Position numbers and translations under genes: made by a program | Assembly: GCF_003254465.1 (NCBI RefSeq) | Contig: NZ_QDFI01000031.1 | Coordinates: 1-47,623, forward strand | Source: Meridianimarinicoccus zhengii | GTDB taxonomy: Bacteria > Pseudomonadota > Alphaproteobacteria > Rhodobacterales > Rhodobacteraceae | Direction of reading: 5' to 3' | Length of the DNA stretch: 47,623 nt | Shown here: positions 34,538 to 43,622 of the stretch, one piece after another | How positions within the stretch are numbered: the stretch's first letter is position 1 | Layout of the letters: every line of letters begins with the position of its first letter | Notes under the pieces: model-generated | Databases searched by the model: none | What the model was told of the DNA's origin: nothing | Seen by the model: only the letters and a program-made list of their open reading frames with translations

Positions 34538-34744
34538 TCAGGCCGCGTCTTCGTCCAGGTCGATCTCGTCGGCCATGGCGACAACTTCGCGGTCCGCGTA
34601 GTGGCCGCAGGACGGGCACACGTGATGCGGGCGCTTCAGCTCGCCGCAATTGGTACATTCGTTGGGATTCGCAGCGACCAGCGCGTCATGAGCGCGGCGC
34701 ATGTTCCGGCGCGACCGGGTAACCTTGTTCTGCTGGACAGCCAT
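34538..34744 (-). CDS. rpmF: 50S ribosomal protein L32
   Basis: L32, 68 residues, with the opening [20 protein letters not shown] and a zinc-ribbon of four cysteines (C30, C33, C43, C46 in CTNC and CPSC). It is therefore the Cys-containing, zinc-binding form. It stands between DUF177 and plsX in the conserved DUF177-rpmF-plsX-fabH run. The acidic end ([10 protein letters not shown]) is longer than in E. coli. Confidence 0.96.
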   Translation of the reverse strand: MAVQQNKVTRSRRNMRRAHDALVAANPNECTNCGELKRPHHVCPSCGHYADREVVAMADEIDLDEDAA

Positions 34745-34866
34745 GTCTCAACCCTTGTTCGTCTGATCTGCACGCCGCACGCGGGCGGCAGGGACGCGGT
34801 TCGCGCCCGTCAATGGAAGCCGGACTTCTACGCGTTTTGGCGCGCCGTGCAAGGGGTTTTTTGGGT

Positions 34867-35532
34867 TCAGTCCCGCCCCGTCCCCTGTTGCGGCGTTCCC
34901 GTGGCGGGTGGCGTATCCGGATCGGACTCCTCCGGGCCGTTGCCCGTCTCGCCCTTCCCGGTGTCCCTGCCAAGCTGCCCGCGCAGGCCGGCCAGGGCCG
35001 CAAAGGGGCGGGTGTCGGCGTCCGTCATCGGCGTCTGGCCCGGTTCGGCGAACTGTGCCTCAACCGGCGCCGTATCGGCGGCACGCGGATAGGGCGGCAG
35101 CGCCAGCGCCAGCGCCTCGGCCAGGATCGCGTCAAGATCGATGGCGTCCGGCAGCCGTTCCAGCGCGTCATCTTCGGGCATCTCGATTTCCGCCGCGTCG
35201 TCCGGTTCCGGCAGGTCGGCGCGAAACCGCCGCTCCACCCGCTCCTCGATCCGGGTGGTCACGGGGGCAAGCGTGGCGACGCAGGGCTGTACCACGGTCG
35301 CGCCCAGTTGCCCGTTCAGGTCCCAGTTGCGCCGCCCGACCGGGTCGAGCGTGCCTTCGAACCGCACCTTGCGCAGGTCAATCAGGTCGAGCGCCCGCGC
35401 CAGCGCAGCGCGGGCGTCTGCGTCGGGCTGGCGCGCGAAGCGGTGGGCGCGGCGTTGCGCCAGATCGGCCAGCCGCAGCACGGCGCCGTCATGCGTCGGT
35501 GGGGGGGCGTCTTCATGCCGGTCGGATGCCAT
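34867..35532 (-). CDS. DUF177 (YceD family) protein
   Basis: A 221-residue protein of the YceD/DUF177 family, which sits upstream of rpmF in most bacteria and is linked to 23S rRNA handling. The core reads GRRNWDLNGQLGATVVQPCVATLAPVTTRIEE (split: RRNWDLNGQLGATVVQPC, VATLAPVTTRIEE), with the acidic DAIDLDAILAEALALALPPYPR after it. The C-terminal 50 residues are low complexity. ATG 35532 has GGAGGG about 9 bases ahead, so it is preferred to the GTG at 35538. It is divergent from bamE with about 80 bp between, and rpmF follows after 122 bp. Confidence 0.88.
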   Translation of the reverse strand: MASDRHEDAPPPTHDGAVLRLADLAQRRAHRFARQPDADARAALARALDLIDLRKVRFEGTLDPVGRRNWDLNGQLGATVVQPCVATLAPVTTRIEERVERRFRADLPEPDDAAEIEMPEDDALERLPDAIDLDAILAEALALALPPYPRAADTAPVEAQFAEPGQTPMTDADTRPFAALAGLRGQLGRDTGKGETGNGPEESDPDTPPATGTPQQGTGRD

Positions 35533-35613
35533 AAGCACTATCCCTCCTTGAACAGGTTCGCTGGCTCAGGCTATCGGGGGTGCCAGAAGGTGCAACGGCA
35601 AACAAGGCTGAAC

Positions 35614-36102
35614 ATGGGCAGAGCATCCCTTGCGCGCGGGTTTCGCGCCGCCGCCATGGCCGGTCTGGTTGCCGCCGCGGGCTGTTCGCCCATCGTGCGC
35701 ACCCATGGTTACGTGCCCGCTCCGGACCAGCTGGCCGAAGTCGAGGTCGGCCAGGACACCCGTGACACGGTGGCCGAAAAGATCGGTCAGCCCATGACCC
35801 GCGGCATGCGCGACGACCGCGCGTGGTATTACGTGGCCTCGGAGCGCGAGACCTTCGGCCCCGCAAAGCCGCGCACCACCCGGCGCGACATCGTGGCGGT
35901 GCGTTTCACAGAAGACGGCCAGGTTGAAAACATCGAACGTTTCGATGTGAACGACGGGCGCGTCGTCGTTCTGACGGCCCGCGTCACCGATCCTTCGGTG
36001 TCGGAAATGGGCATTCTGCAGCAGATCTTCGGCAATGTCGGCGGCCCGACCGCCGAGGACTTCCTCGGCGGCGGCGGTGGTGGCGGAGATGACGGGATCT
36101 GA
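35614..36102 (+). CDS. bamE: outer membrane assembly lipoprotein BamE (SmpA/OmlA family)
   Basis: A 162-residue lipoprotein of the BamE family, an accessory part of the machine that inserts beta-barrel proteins into the outer membrane. The signal ends in lipobox VAAAGC. The BamE core reads VEVGQDTRDTVAEKIGQPMT and then AWYYVASERETFG, VAVRFTEDGQVENIERFDV. The C-terminus is a Gly-rich tail. No strong ribosome site. Its place opposite DUF177-rpmF-plsX-fabH is standard in Rhodobacterales. Confidence 0.92.
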   Translation: MGRASLARGFRAAAMAGLVAAAGCSPIVRTHGYVPAPDQLAEVEVGQDTRDTVAEKIGQPMTRGMRDDRAWYYVASERETFGPAKPRTTRRDIVAVRFTEDGQVENIERFDVNDGRVVVLTARVTDPSVSEMGILQQIFGNVGGPTAEDFLGGGGGGGDDGI

Positions 36103-36107
36103 TCCCG

Positions 36108-36512
36108 TCACGCGTCAGGTTCGAACCTGAGCGCCGCCCCATTGATGCAATAGCGCAGCCCCGTCGGCGCCGGTCCGTCCGGAAAGACGTGCCCCAGATG
36201 CGCGTCGCAGCGATTGCAGTGTACTTCCGTGCGGCGCATGAAGAAGCTGCGATCCTCCGTTTCGCCCACCATCTCCGGGTCGGCGGGGCGGGTGAAGCTG
36301 GGCCAGCCCGTGCCGCTTTCGAACTTGTCGTCCTGGTCGAACAGCGGCGCGCCACAGCAGATGCACAAGTAGGTGCCGGGATCCTTCGGGAAATCCTCGT
36401 GCGTGCCGGCGCGCTCGGTGCCATGCTTGCGCGTGACCTTGTAGGCCATCGGCGACAGCTGCGCGCGCCATTCGGCATCCGTCTTCACGACCTTGTCGAG
36501 GGTGCTGTCCAT
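36108..36512 (-). CDS. msrB: peptide-methionine (R)-S-oxide reductase MsrB
   Basis: MsrB, 134 residues, reduces methionine-R-sulfoxide in proteins. The catalytic Cys122 is in LRYCINGAAL. The zinc site is formed by two CxxC pairs, C50/C53 and C99/C102. Substrate-pocket stretches SGTGWPSF and HLGHVFPDG are present. The position that holds a resolving Cys in some MsrBs is not a Cys here, so recycling may be direct through thioredoxin. No signal peptide: cytoplasmic. It converges with bamE (5 bp). Confidence 0.95.
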   Translation of the reverse strand: MDSTLDKVVKTDAEWRAQLSPMAYKVTRKHGTERAGTHEDFPKDPGTYLCICCGAPLFDQDDKFESGTGWPSFTRPADPEMVGETEDRSFFMRRTEVHCNRCDAHLGHVFPDGPAPTGLRYCINGAALRFEPDA

Positions 36513-36618
36513 GGGGGTATCCTTTTCACCGTATCACCCCATAGACATAGGGCGCGCCGAACGGCATCGCCAGCCGCCGCCGCTTGACCGCGCATCCAAG
36601 CCCACATACGGAACCGGC

Positions 36619-38466
36619 ATGGCGCAACCTCCTCTCCTTCAAGTTTCCGGCATCTCGCTCACCTTCGGGGGGGAGCCGGTCTTCGACGATCTCGGCCTTG
36701 TCGTACAGCCGCGCGACCGGGTGGCGCTGGTGGGGCGAAACGGGTCGGGCAAGTCCACGCTGATGAAGGTCATTGCGGGGCTGGTCGAACCCGACCGTGG
36801 CAGCGTCACGACCGCGCCGGGCCAGTCCGTCGGCTACATGGAACAGGAGCCTTCGCTGGCGGGCTTCGCCACGCTCGGCGATTTCGCCGCAAGCGGCTTG
36901 CCGCCGGGCGAAGCCTACCGGATCGACATGGTATCCGAAGGGCTGAAGTTCGACCCCGGCATCGCCACGGGGGCCGCGTCAGGCGGGGAACGGCGGCGCG
37001 CGGCGCTGGCCAAGCTGCTGGCGGAAGACCCCGACCTGATGCTGCTGGACGAGCCGACGAACCATCTCGACGTGCAGGCCATCGGTTGGCTGGAGGAGCG
37101 GCTGAAATCCACCCGCGCGGCCTTCGTGCTGATTTCCCACGACCGGGCTTTCCTGACCGCGCTGACGCGCGCGACCCTGTGGATCGACCGGGGCGCCGTG
37201 CGCCGGCAGGAACAGGGTTTCGCCGCGTTCGAGGCATGGCGCGACAAGACATGGGCCGAGGAGGACGAGGCCCGCCACAAGCTCAACCGCAAGATCAAGG
37301 CGGAGGCCCGCTGGGCCGTCGAAGGCATCAGCGCGCGGCGCAAGCGTAACCAGGGGCGGGTGCGCGCGCTGCAGGCGCTGCGGGCCGAACGCGCGTCGCA
37401 GATCAGCCGGGCGGGGACCGCGGACCTTGCGCTGGCCGCGGGGACCAAGTCCGGCAAGCGCGTGATCGAGGCGAAGTGCATTTCCAAACGCTTCGACGAC
37501 CGGGTGATCCTTGCGCCCTTCGATCTGCGTGTGCTGCGCGGCGACCGCATCGCCTTTGTCGGGCCGAACGGCGCGGGCAAGTCCACGCTGCTGAAGATGC
37601 TCACCGGCGAGATTGCACCCGACACCGGGTCGGTCACGCTGGGGTCCAACCTGCAGGTGGCCGTGTTCGACCAGAACCGCGCGCAGCTCGACCCGGAAGC
37701 GACGCTGTGGGACAGCCTGACCGGCGATCCGTCGATGCGCGTGTCCGGTCGCGCCGACCAGGTCATGGTGCGCGGCACGCCGAAGCATGTGGTGGGCTAT
37801 CTCAAGGATTTCCTGTTCGACGAACGACAGGCCCGCGCGCCCGTGAAATCCCTGTCGGGCGGCGAAAAGGCGCGGCTCCTGCTGGCGCGGATCATGGCGC
37901 GCGACAGCAACCTTCTGGTGCTGGACGAACCGACCAACGATCTCGACATCGAAACGCTCGACCTGTTGCAGGACGTGCTGGGCGATTACGACGGCACGGT
38001 GCTGCTGGTCAGCCACGACCGCGATTTTCTCGACCGCGTCGCGACGGCGACCGTGGCCATGGAAGGCGACGGCAAGGCGACCGTCTATCCCGGCGGCTGG
38101 TCCGATTACCGCGCGCAGCGGGGCGGGGAGGGACTGTTCGCCACCCCGGAACCCGCGGGAAAGCCACAGGGCGGACAGGGCAAACCGGCCCCGAAGACCG
38201 TCGCGGCATCGGCCACCCCGCATGGCGGCCTGAGCTTTACCGAGCGCCACCGGCTGGAAGAACTGCCCGGCATCATCGCGCGGCTGGAGGCGGAGATCGC
38301 CAAGCTGGAAGACTTCCTCGCCGCCGATCCGAACATGTTCACCGACGCGCCTGTGAAGTTCCAGAAAGCCACCGATGCGCTGGTCGAACGCCATGATGCG
38401 CTGTCGGATGCGGAGGAAGAATGGATGGCGCTCGCCGAACGGGACGAGGCGGCGAAGACGGGGTAG
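36619..38466 (+). CDS. ABC-F family ATPase, Uup-like
   Basis: A 615-residue ABC-F protein: two ABC domains on one chain and no membrane part. The first has Walker A GRNGSGKS (39-46), signature SGGER (121-125) and DEPTNHLD (144-151). The second has GPNGAGKST, SGGEKARLLLAR and LVLDEPTNDLD. A basic linker lies between them, and the C-terminus (about 540-610) is a coiled coil (LEELPGIIARLEAEIAKLED) as in Uup. ABC-F proteins act on the ribosome or, for Uup, in DNA or ribosome-related housekeeping. ATG 36619 begins MAQPPLLQVSGIS; a 42-residue extension is rejected as it runs through the msrB start region. Confidence 0.93.
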   Translation: MAQPPLLQVSGISLTFGGEPVFDDLGLVVQPRDRVALVGRNGSGKSTLMKVIAGLVEPDRGSVTTAPGQSVGYMEQEPSLAGFATLGDFAASGLPPGEAYRIDMVSEGLKFDPGIATGAASGGERRRAALAKLLAEDPDLMLLDEPTNHLDVQAIGWLEERLKSTRAAFVLISHDRAFLTALTRATLWIDRGAVRRQEQGFAAFEAWRDKTWAEEDEARHKLNRKIKAEARWAVEGISARRKRNQGRVRALQALRAERASQISRAGTADLALAAGTKSGKRVIEAKCISKRFDDRVILAPFDLRVLRGDRIAFVGPNGAGKSTLLKMLTGEIAPDTGSVTLGSNLQVAVFDQNRAQLDPEATLWDSLTGDPSMRVSGRADQVMVRGTPKHVVGYLKDFLFDERQARAPVKSLSGGEKARLLLARIMARDSNLLVLDEPTNDLDIETLDLLQDVLGDYDGTVLLVSHDRDFLDRVATATVAMEGDGKATVYPGGWSDYRAQRGGEGLFATPEPAGKPQGGQGKPAPKTVAASATPHGGLSFTERHRLEELPGIIARLEAEIAKLEDFLAADPNMFTDAPVKFQKATDALVERHDALSDAEEEWMALAERDEAAKTG

Positions 38467-38569
38467 GGCGGGCATCCCGCGCCCGGTCCCGGCTTTCAGA
38501 CCGCACACCCGGCGCGGCGCATCCACAATCCCGTCATCCGCCCGTGCGCAGGCGACCGCCCCCCGCAGG

Positions 38570-39556
38570 TCAGGGCATCAGGATCGTCGCACCCGTGGTC
38601 TTGCGGGTCTCCAGCGCGTCATGGGCGGCCGCGACTTCGGCCAGCGGGAATCGCTGGTCGATGCGGATCTTCACCGCACCCCGCGTGACCTTGTCGAACA
38701 GGTTCGCCGCCATCTTCTGGCAGGTCGCGTGATCGCTGGTATGGGTGAACAGCGTGGGCCGCGTGAGTTGCAGCGATCCCTTCGCCGCGAGCATCCCCAC
38801 ATCCACCGGCGGCACCTTGCCCGACGCGTTGCCGAAGGTGATCATCATGCCCAGCGGGCGGAGGCTGTTCAGCGAACCTTCGAAAGTGTCTTTCCCCACG
38901 CTGTCCATCACCGCATCGACCCCGCGCCCGTCGGTCAGGTCGCGCACGCGGGCGGCGAAGTCTTCCGTTCGGTAATTGATCGCGTGGGTGGCGCCGTGAT
39001 CCAGCGCAAGCTGGCACTTTTCATCGCTGCCTGCGGTGGCGATCAGGGTAATGCCCTCGTCGCGCGCCCATTGGCAGGCGATCAGGCCCACGCCGCCCGC
39101 GGCCGCGTGGAACAGCACCGTGTCCCCGCGTTTCAGCGGCACCGTGCGCTGGAACAGGTACTGGACCGTGAGGCCCTTGAGCATCATGGCCGCCCCTTCT
39201 TCGAACCCGATGGCGTCGGGCAGGGGGCAGACCTGCGCGGCGGGCATCACGCGCGCCGAGCAATAGGCCCCCGGCGGCGCCGAGGCATAGGCGGCACGGT
39301 CGCCCGGCTTCAGATGCGTCACGCCGTCGCCCACGGCTTCGACGATACCCGCCGCTTCCATCCCCAACGCCGTGGGCAGAGGCAGCGGGTAAAGGCCCGT
39401 GCGCTGGTAGACATCGATGAAATTCAGCCCGCAGGCTTCGTGCCGGATCCGGATCTCGCCCGGACCGGGATCGCCTACGGGGCGGTCCTCCAGCCGCAGC
39501 TTGTCGGACCCGCCGAATGCGTCGATGACCACGGTCTGTGCCGTTTTGGTGTGCAT
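38570..39556 (-). CDS. NADPH:quinone oxidoreductase, zeta-crystallin type
   Basis: A 328-residue medium-chain reductase of the quinone oxidoreductase group (QorA-like). It shows HEACGLNFIDVYQRTGLYP, ALGMEAAGIVEAVGDGV and the NADPH-binding VLFHAAAGGVGLIACQWA, followed by GSDEKCQLALDHGATHAINY. No zinc-binding residues, as expected. It probably reduces quinones or other enones in one-electron steps. ATG 39556 gives MHTKTAQTVV; a longer reading is not supported. A stand-alone RAM-domain gene lies 78 bp upstream on the same strand. Confidence 0.93.
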   Translation of the reverse strand: MHTKTAQTVVIDAFGGSDKLRLEDRPVGDPGPGEIRIRHEACGLNFIDVYQRTGLYPLPLPTALGMEAAGIVEAVGDGVTHLKPGDRAAYASAPPGAYCSARVMPAAQVCPLPDAIGFEEGAAMMLKGLTVQYLFQRTVPLKRGDTVLFHAAAGGVGLIACQWARDEGITLIATAGSDEKCQLALDHGATHAINYRTEDFAARVRDLTDGRGVDAVMDSVGKDTFEGSLNSLRPLGMMITFGNASGKVPPVDVGMLAAKGSLQLTRPTLFTHTSDHATCQKMAANLFDKVTRGAVKIRIDQRFPLAEVAAAHDALETRKTTGATILMP

Positions 39557-39634
39557 GTGTAACCTCCCCGATTGCGGCCGCGCAGGCCGCTCGGTCCCGG
39601 TTAGACCCCGGCGGGGGGCGATTGTCAAAGCCGC

Positions 39635-39871
39635 TCAGAACGCCTTGAATGTCAGTGTCGTATGGGTGCGTTCGATCCCCGGAATGTCGAGCAGGTGATC
39701 GTTGATGAACTTGCCCACGTCGGCGTCCGCCGGGACATAGAGCTTCAGCAGCAGGTCGTAATCGCCGCTGGTGGAATACAGCTCGGAGTGGATCTCGCGC
39801 AGGGTGATCTCGTCGGCCACGCGATAGGCGGTGCCGGGCTTGCAGCGGATTTGCACGAAGACGCAGTTCAT
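39635..39871 (-). CDS. stand-alone Lrp/AsnC ligand-binding (RAM) domain protein
   Basis: A 78-residue protein consisting only of the Lrp/AsnC C-terminal ligand-binding domain, with [30 protein letters not shown] and [14 protein letters not shown]. No helix-turn-helix. Such single-domain proteins bind amino acids and may mix with full-length regulators; their function is not settled. ATG 39871 starts [11 protein letters not shown], the usual family opening. It lies behind a 231 bp region with a tandem repeat. Confidence 0.88.
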   Translation of the reverse strand: MNCVFVQIRCKPGTAYRVADEITLREIHSELYSTSGDYDLLLKLYVPADADVGKFINDHLLDIPGIERTHTTLTFKAF

Positions 39872-39958
39872 TCGGGGCCTCATGGGATGGACTGGCCCAG
39901 CCATAGCGCAGGCCCCGCGCGCGGTCCATCGCGCAGGGCCTGCGGGTCCGGACGTCAT

Positions 39959-40010
39959 GCAACACGTGTGGGCAGGGATGTCGCGCAAGATGTGTGCACT
40001 GGGATGTCGA
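39959..40010. repeat. two tandem 26-bp imperfect repeats
   Basis: Two copies of a 26-base unit (39959-39984 and 39985-40010) match at 20 of 26 positions; each begins GCAA and contains GGGATGTCG. They lie upstream of both the RAM-domain gene (minus) and the aminotransferase gene (plus). Could be regulator sites or a chance duplication. Confidence 0.5.
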
Positions 40011-40102
40011 GTCACGCCCGCGCCCGGGGGCGCCGCGCAGCGCGGGTCTTGCCGCGCGGCAGGGGCGCGGCTAGACCGTGGCGCAACGCTTGCGAGGCCC
40101 CC

Positions 40103-41497
40103 ATGACGCGCATCACCAACCACTTGCCCACTGCCGAATTGCAGGCGCTGGACGCGGCCCACCATGTCCATCCGTTCACCCATGCGGGCGAACTTGCCGC
40201 GAAAGGCGCGCGGGTGATCCTGCGCGGCGAGGGCTGCTGGCTGACCGACAGCGAAGGGCATCGCATCCTCGACGGCATGGCCGGGCTGTGGTGCGTCAAC
40301 GCGGGCTACGGGCGGGCGGAACTGGCCGAGGTGGCGGCGGCGCAGATGAAGGAACTCGCCTTCTACAACACCTTCTTTCAGACGACCCATGTGCCTGCCA
40401 TCGCCCTTGCCGCGAAACTGGCGGAGCTTGCCCCCGGCGATCTGAACCATGTCTTCTTCGCCGGGTCGGGGTCGGAAGCGAACGACACCAACATCCGTGC
40501 GGCGCGGGTGTTCTGGGCAGCACAGGGCAAGCCTGACAAGCAGATCATCATCGCGCGCAAGAACGCCTATCACGGGTCCACCATGGGCGGGGCCAGCCTT
40601 GGCGGCATGGCCGGGATGCACGCGCAGGGCGGGTTGCCCATTCCGGGGATCGTCCACATCGACCAGCCGCACTGGTGGGCCGAAGGCGGCGACATGACGC
40701 CCCACGATTTCGGCATCGCCCGTGCACGGGAACTGGAAGACACCATCGCGCAACTGGGCGAGGATCGGGTCGCCGCCTTCATCGCGGAACCCGTGCAGGG
40801 GGCTGGCGGCGTCATCATCCCGCCCGACAGCTACTGGCCCGAGGTGCAGCACATCTGCGACGCCCATGACATCCTGCTGATCGCGGACGAGGTCATCACC
40901 GGTTTCGGGCGGCTGGGCGCGTGGTTCGGCAGCACGACCTATGGCATCCGCCCCGATATCATTACCATCGCGAAGGGTCTGTCCTCGGGCTACCAGCCCA
41001 TCGGCGGGTCGATCCTCTCGGACCGGGTGGCGGGCGTGCTGGGGTCGATTGAATTCAACCACGGCTATACCTATTCCGGCCACCCGGTCGCGGCGGCGGT
41101 CGCGCTGGAAAACCTCCGCGTTCTTGAAGAGGAAGCGCTGCCGCAGCGCGTGGCCGAATGGACAGGCCCCTATCTGGCGCAGGCCTGGGCGCAACTTGCC
41201 GATCACCCGCTGGTGGGCGTGGCGGAAACCCGCGGGCTGATGGGCGCGCTGCAACTGACCCCGGACAAGGCCGCGCGCGCGGCCTTCGCGGCACCTGCGG
41301 GCAGCGTCGGCCTGCGCGCGCGGGAACGCTGTTTCGCCAATGATCTCGTCATGCGCCATGTGGGCGACCGCATGATCATCGCGCCGCCGCTGGTGATTTC
41401 CGAAGACGAGATCGACACACTTGTTGCCCGTGCCCGCGTGGCACTCGACGAAACGCTGGATGGGCTGCGCGCCGACGGGATGATGACCGCCGCCTGA
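40103..41497 (+). CDS. class III PLP-dependent aminotransferase (omega-amino acid type)
   Basis: A 464-residue class III aminotransferase. The PLP-forming Lys291 lies in [15 protein letters not shown] and the cofactor Asp262 in [25 protein letters not shown] binds the PLP phosphate. The length and [18 protein letters not shown] opening fit the omega-transaminase/beta-alanine:pyruvate group, which use diamines, taurine or beta-alanine with pyruvate as acceptor. The exact amino donor cannot be read from sequence. The start ATG 40103 is preceded by GCGAGG; a longer in-frame reading from 39662 is antisense to the RAM gene. Confidence 0.92.
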   Translation: MTRITNHLPTAELQALDAAHHVHPFTHAGELAAKGARVILRGEGCWLTDSEGHRILDGMAGLWCVNAGYGRAELAEVAAAQMKELAFYNTFFQTTHVPAIALAAKLAELAPGDLNHVFFAGSGSEANDTNIRAARVFWAAQGKPDKQIIIARKNAYHGSTMGGASLGGMAGMHAQGGLPIPGIVHIDQPHWWAEGGDMTPHDFGIARARELEDTIAQLGEDRVAAFIAEPVQGAGGVIIPPDSYWPEVQHICDAHDILLIADEVITGFGRLGAWFGSTTYGIRPDIITIAKGLSSGYQPIGGSILSDRVAGVLGSIEFNHGYTYSGHPVAAAVALENLRVLEEEALPQRVAEWTGPYLAQAWAQLADHPLVGVAETRGLMGALQLTPDKAARAAFAAPAGSVGLRARERCFANDLVMRHVGDRMIIAPPLVISEDEIDTLVARARVALDETLDGLRADGMMTAA

Positions 41498-41501
41498 GCT
41501 G

Positions 41502-42761
41502 TCAGAACCGCGCGCGGCCTTCCTTCGGCAGCCGTGCCATCAGCCAGCGCGCCAACACCGCATAGGTCAGGATCACCGCCACCATCGGGATCGGCGTGCC
41601 GTTGAACGCGACCCCGACGGGCGCCGCGAGGATCGCCGCCCCGATGGTCCCGAGCGCGCTGATGACCGATGCCGCCGTGCCGGCGATATGGCCCATGGGT
41701 TCCAGCGCCAGCGCGTTGATGTTACCCAGCGTAAGCCCCGCCGTGGCGAAGACGCTGGCGGTCCAGGCAAGGAAGATCACGAAGTACGCGTCGCCGGACC
41801 ACAGCCCGGTGACCGTGCCCGCGAGAAACAGCCCGGACCCGGCGATCTGCGCGAGAAGCGTGCGCTCGATCACCTGCCGCATGCCCATCCGCATCACCAG
41901 CCGCGCGTTCAGGAACCCGCCGCCCGCGCCCACCACGGCGATCAGGCCGAACCACAGGTGGAACGAGCCCGCGCGCCCGAAGGTCGTATCGAACACGAGT
42001 TGCACCGAGGACAGGCAGGAAAACAGGATTCCGAAGGCCAACACCTGCACCGTGATCGCCCCGCGCACGACCGGATGACGCAGGATCTCGGCCGTGGCGG
42101 CGGCCAAGGCGCCGAACCGCGCAGGGCGGCGGCGTTCTGGCGGCAGGGTTTCCGGCTGGCGCAACGTCAGCCAGACCGCGGCCGCCGCGGCGAAGACGAC
42201 AAAGGCCGGGAAGATGCCCCGCCAACTCCCGCTCAGCGCGATGACCGCAGCCCCGAAGGTGGGCGCGATCGCGGGCACCAGCGTGAACACGATGATCACG
42301 AAGGACACCATTTGCGCCATCGCCCGCCCGGAATAGAGATCGCGGATGATCGCCAGCGCCACGACCCGCGGGCCGGCACCGCCGAATCCTTGCACCACCC
42401 GTGCCGCGAGCAGCCATTCGAGGCTTTGCGCCTGCCAGGCCATCACGGCACCGGCCGCATAGACCGCGACACCGCCAAGGATCACGGACTTGCGCCCGAA
42501 ACTGTCCGACAGGGGCCCTGCGACCACCGTGCCGAACCCCAGCCCCAGCACGAAGGCCGAGATGATGAGTGGGGCGCGGTTCGGCGCATCGGGGCTCAGA
42601 TCGGCGGCGATGCGCGGCATGGCCGGCAGCATGGCGTCGATCGAGAACGCGACGACCGCCATGAGCATCGCCATGAGCGCGACGAATTCCGGCCGCGACA
42701 GGGGCGCCTGCGGGGCGCGGGACGGTCGGGCCGGGCCTGTCGCCTCGGGTCGGTCTGTCAT
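41502..42761 (-). CDS. Bcr/CflA family multidrug efflux MFS transporter
   Basis: A 419-residue MFS transporter with twelve expected membrane segments. The N-terminal half shows VAFSIDAMLPAMPRIAADL and GLGFGTVVAGPLSDSFGRKS, the drug/H+ antiporter loop motif; ARVVQGFGGAGPRVVALAI is typical of Bcr/CflA. It would export hydrophobic drugs or metabolites using the proton gradient. It lies 28 bp downstream of the DsbA-family gene, probably co-transcribed, and converges with the aminotransferase. Confidence 0.92.
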   Translation of the reverse strand: MTDRPEATGPARPSRAPQAPLSRPEFVALMAMLMAVVAFSIDAMLPAMPRIAADLSPDAPNRAPLIISAFVLGLGFGTVVAGPLSDSFGRKSVILGGVAVYAAGAVMAWQAQSLEWLLAARVVQGFGGAGPRVVALAIIRDLYSGRAMAQMVSFVIIVFTLVPAIAPTFGAAVIALSGSWRGIFPAFVVFAAAAAVWLTLRQPETLPPERRRPARFGALAAATAEILRHPVVRGAITVQVLAFGILFSCLSSVQLVFDTTFGRAGSFHLWFGLIAVVGAGGGFLNARLVMRMGMRQVIERTLLAQIAGSGLFLAGTVTGLWSGDAYFVIFLAWTASVFATAGLTLGNINALALEPMGHIAGTAASVISALGTIGAAILAAPVGVAFNGTPIPMVAVILTYAVLARWLMARLPKEGRARF

Positions 42762-42789
42762 GGCTCTGCGCGCTCCTGTCAGCGGCGGG

Positions 42790-43431
42790 TCAGGCTCGCG
42801 CGTCGGCCCCGGTCAGTTCGTCGATGACCTGAAGCCACAGATCGGTGGGTTGCGCGCCCGGCACGGCATGCTGGCCCGCCACGATGAAGCTCGGCACGCT
42901 CGTCAGGCCCATCGCCCGCGCTGCGGCGTCGCGCTCGACGATCTCGCGCAGGTCGCTGTCGCTGTCGAGCAGGCGGCGCACGACCGCCGCATCCAGCCCC
43001 GCGCCGTCGGCGATATCGGCCAGCACGTCGCGGTCGCCGATATCCCGTCCGTCGAAGAAATAGGCTTGGAAAAGTGCATCGACGACGGCCTGTTGCGCGC
43101 CCTCGATCTCGGCCCACAGGATCAGCCGGTGCGCGTCGCGCGTGTTCGGCGTGCGCGTGATGCCGCCCAGGTTCAGCTCCAGCCCCGACTCGCGCGCGAC
43201 ATTGTCGATATGGCCATAGATGCGCGCGGCCTCGGCCTTGCCGCCGAACTTGGCCTCCAGGTATTCGCGCCGGTCGATGCCTTCGGGCGGCATGTCCGGG
43301 TTCAGCATGAACGGGTGCCACGTGATCGTGAAGGGATGGCCGGGGCGCTGCGCGAGGGCCGCATCCAGCCATGTCTTGCCGATCAGGCACCATGGACAGA
43401 TCGGGTCGGAGAAGATGTCAAGCTTGACCAT
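42790..43431 (-). CDS. DsbA family oxidoreductase (FrnE-like)
   Basis: A 213-residue thioredoxin-fold protein of the FrnE/2-hydroxychromene-2-carboxylate isomerase-like DsbA group. The redox pair CPWC is at 12-15 in FSDPICPWCLIG; other landmarks are WHPFMLNPDMPPEG and LTSVPSFIVAGQHAVPGAQP with the cis-Pro. No signal peptide, so cytoplasmic. ATG 43431 is the expected start; the 44 upstream residues of a longer reading are out of frame with anything known. Its start overlaps the last codons of a decayed acyl-CoA synthetase gene, which shows it was once the second gene of that operon. Confidence 0.92.
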   Translation of the reverse strand: MVKLDIFSDPICPWCLIGKTWLDAALAQRPGHPFTITWHPFMLNPDMPPEGIDRREYLEAKFGGKAEAARIYGHIDNVARESGLELNLGGITRTPNTRDAHRLILWAEIEGAQQAVVDALFQAYFFDGRDIGDRDVLADIADGAGLDAAVVRRLLDSDSDLREIVERDAAARAMGLTSVPSFIVAGQHAVPGAQPTDLWLQVIDELTGADARA

Positions 43432-43560
43432 GGTGGTCCTCGAGGTCTTGGCGCAACTGGCGACGCAGGAACTTGCCATTGCCGCCGCGGGCCAGGGCTC
43501 GGCGGGGCAGGAACAGTCTGGGTGCCTTGTAGCGGGCCTGCCGGTCGGCTGCAAACGCCC
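43418..43560 (-). pseudogene. C-terminal remnant of an acyl-CoA synthetase (ANL family)
   Basis: In one frame the minus strand reads ARYKAPRLFLPRRALARGGN followed by GKFLRRQLRQDLED, then a stop at 43418-43420. This matches the extreme C-terminal end of AMP-dependent acyl-CoA synthetases, including the catalytic lysine in GGNGKFLRR. Nothing of the other 450 or more expected residues is present: 60-70 bp upstream the sequence enters the 3' end of the binding-protein gene in another frame. The stop overlaps the DsbA-family start. I read it as a deletion remnant. Confidence 0.7.
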
Positions 43561-43622
43561 CATCCCTGCGGCGGCACGTCATTCCGTTCCGCCGCGTCTG
43601 CCGGCCCGGCGGGCGGGCGAAA

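Noticed and set aside
36979-38526. A 515-codon minus-strand frame opposite the ABC-F gene
   Set aside because: Antisense shadow with Arg/His/Gln-rich translation; the plus strand carries both Walker sets.
39635-41359. A 574-codon minus-strand frame ending with the RAM domain
   Set aside because: Only its last 78 codons are coding; the rest is antisense to the aminotransferase gene.
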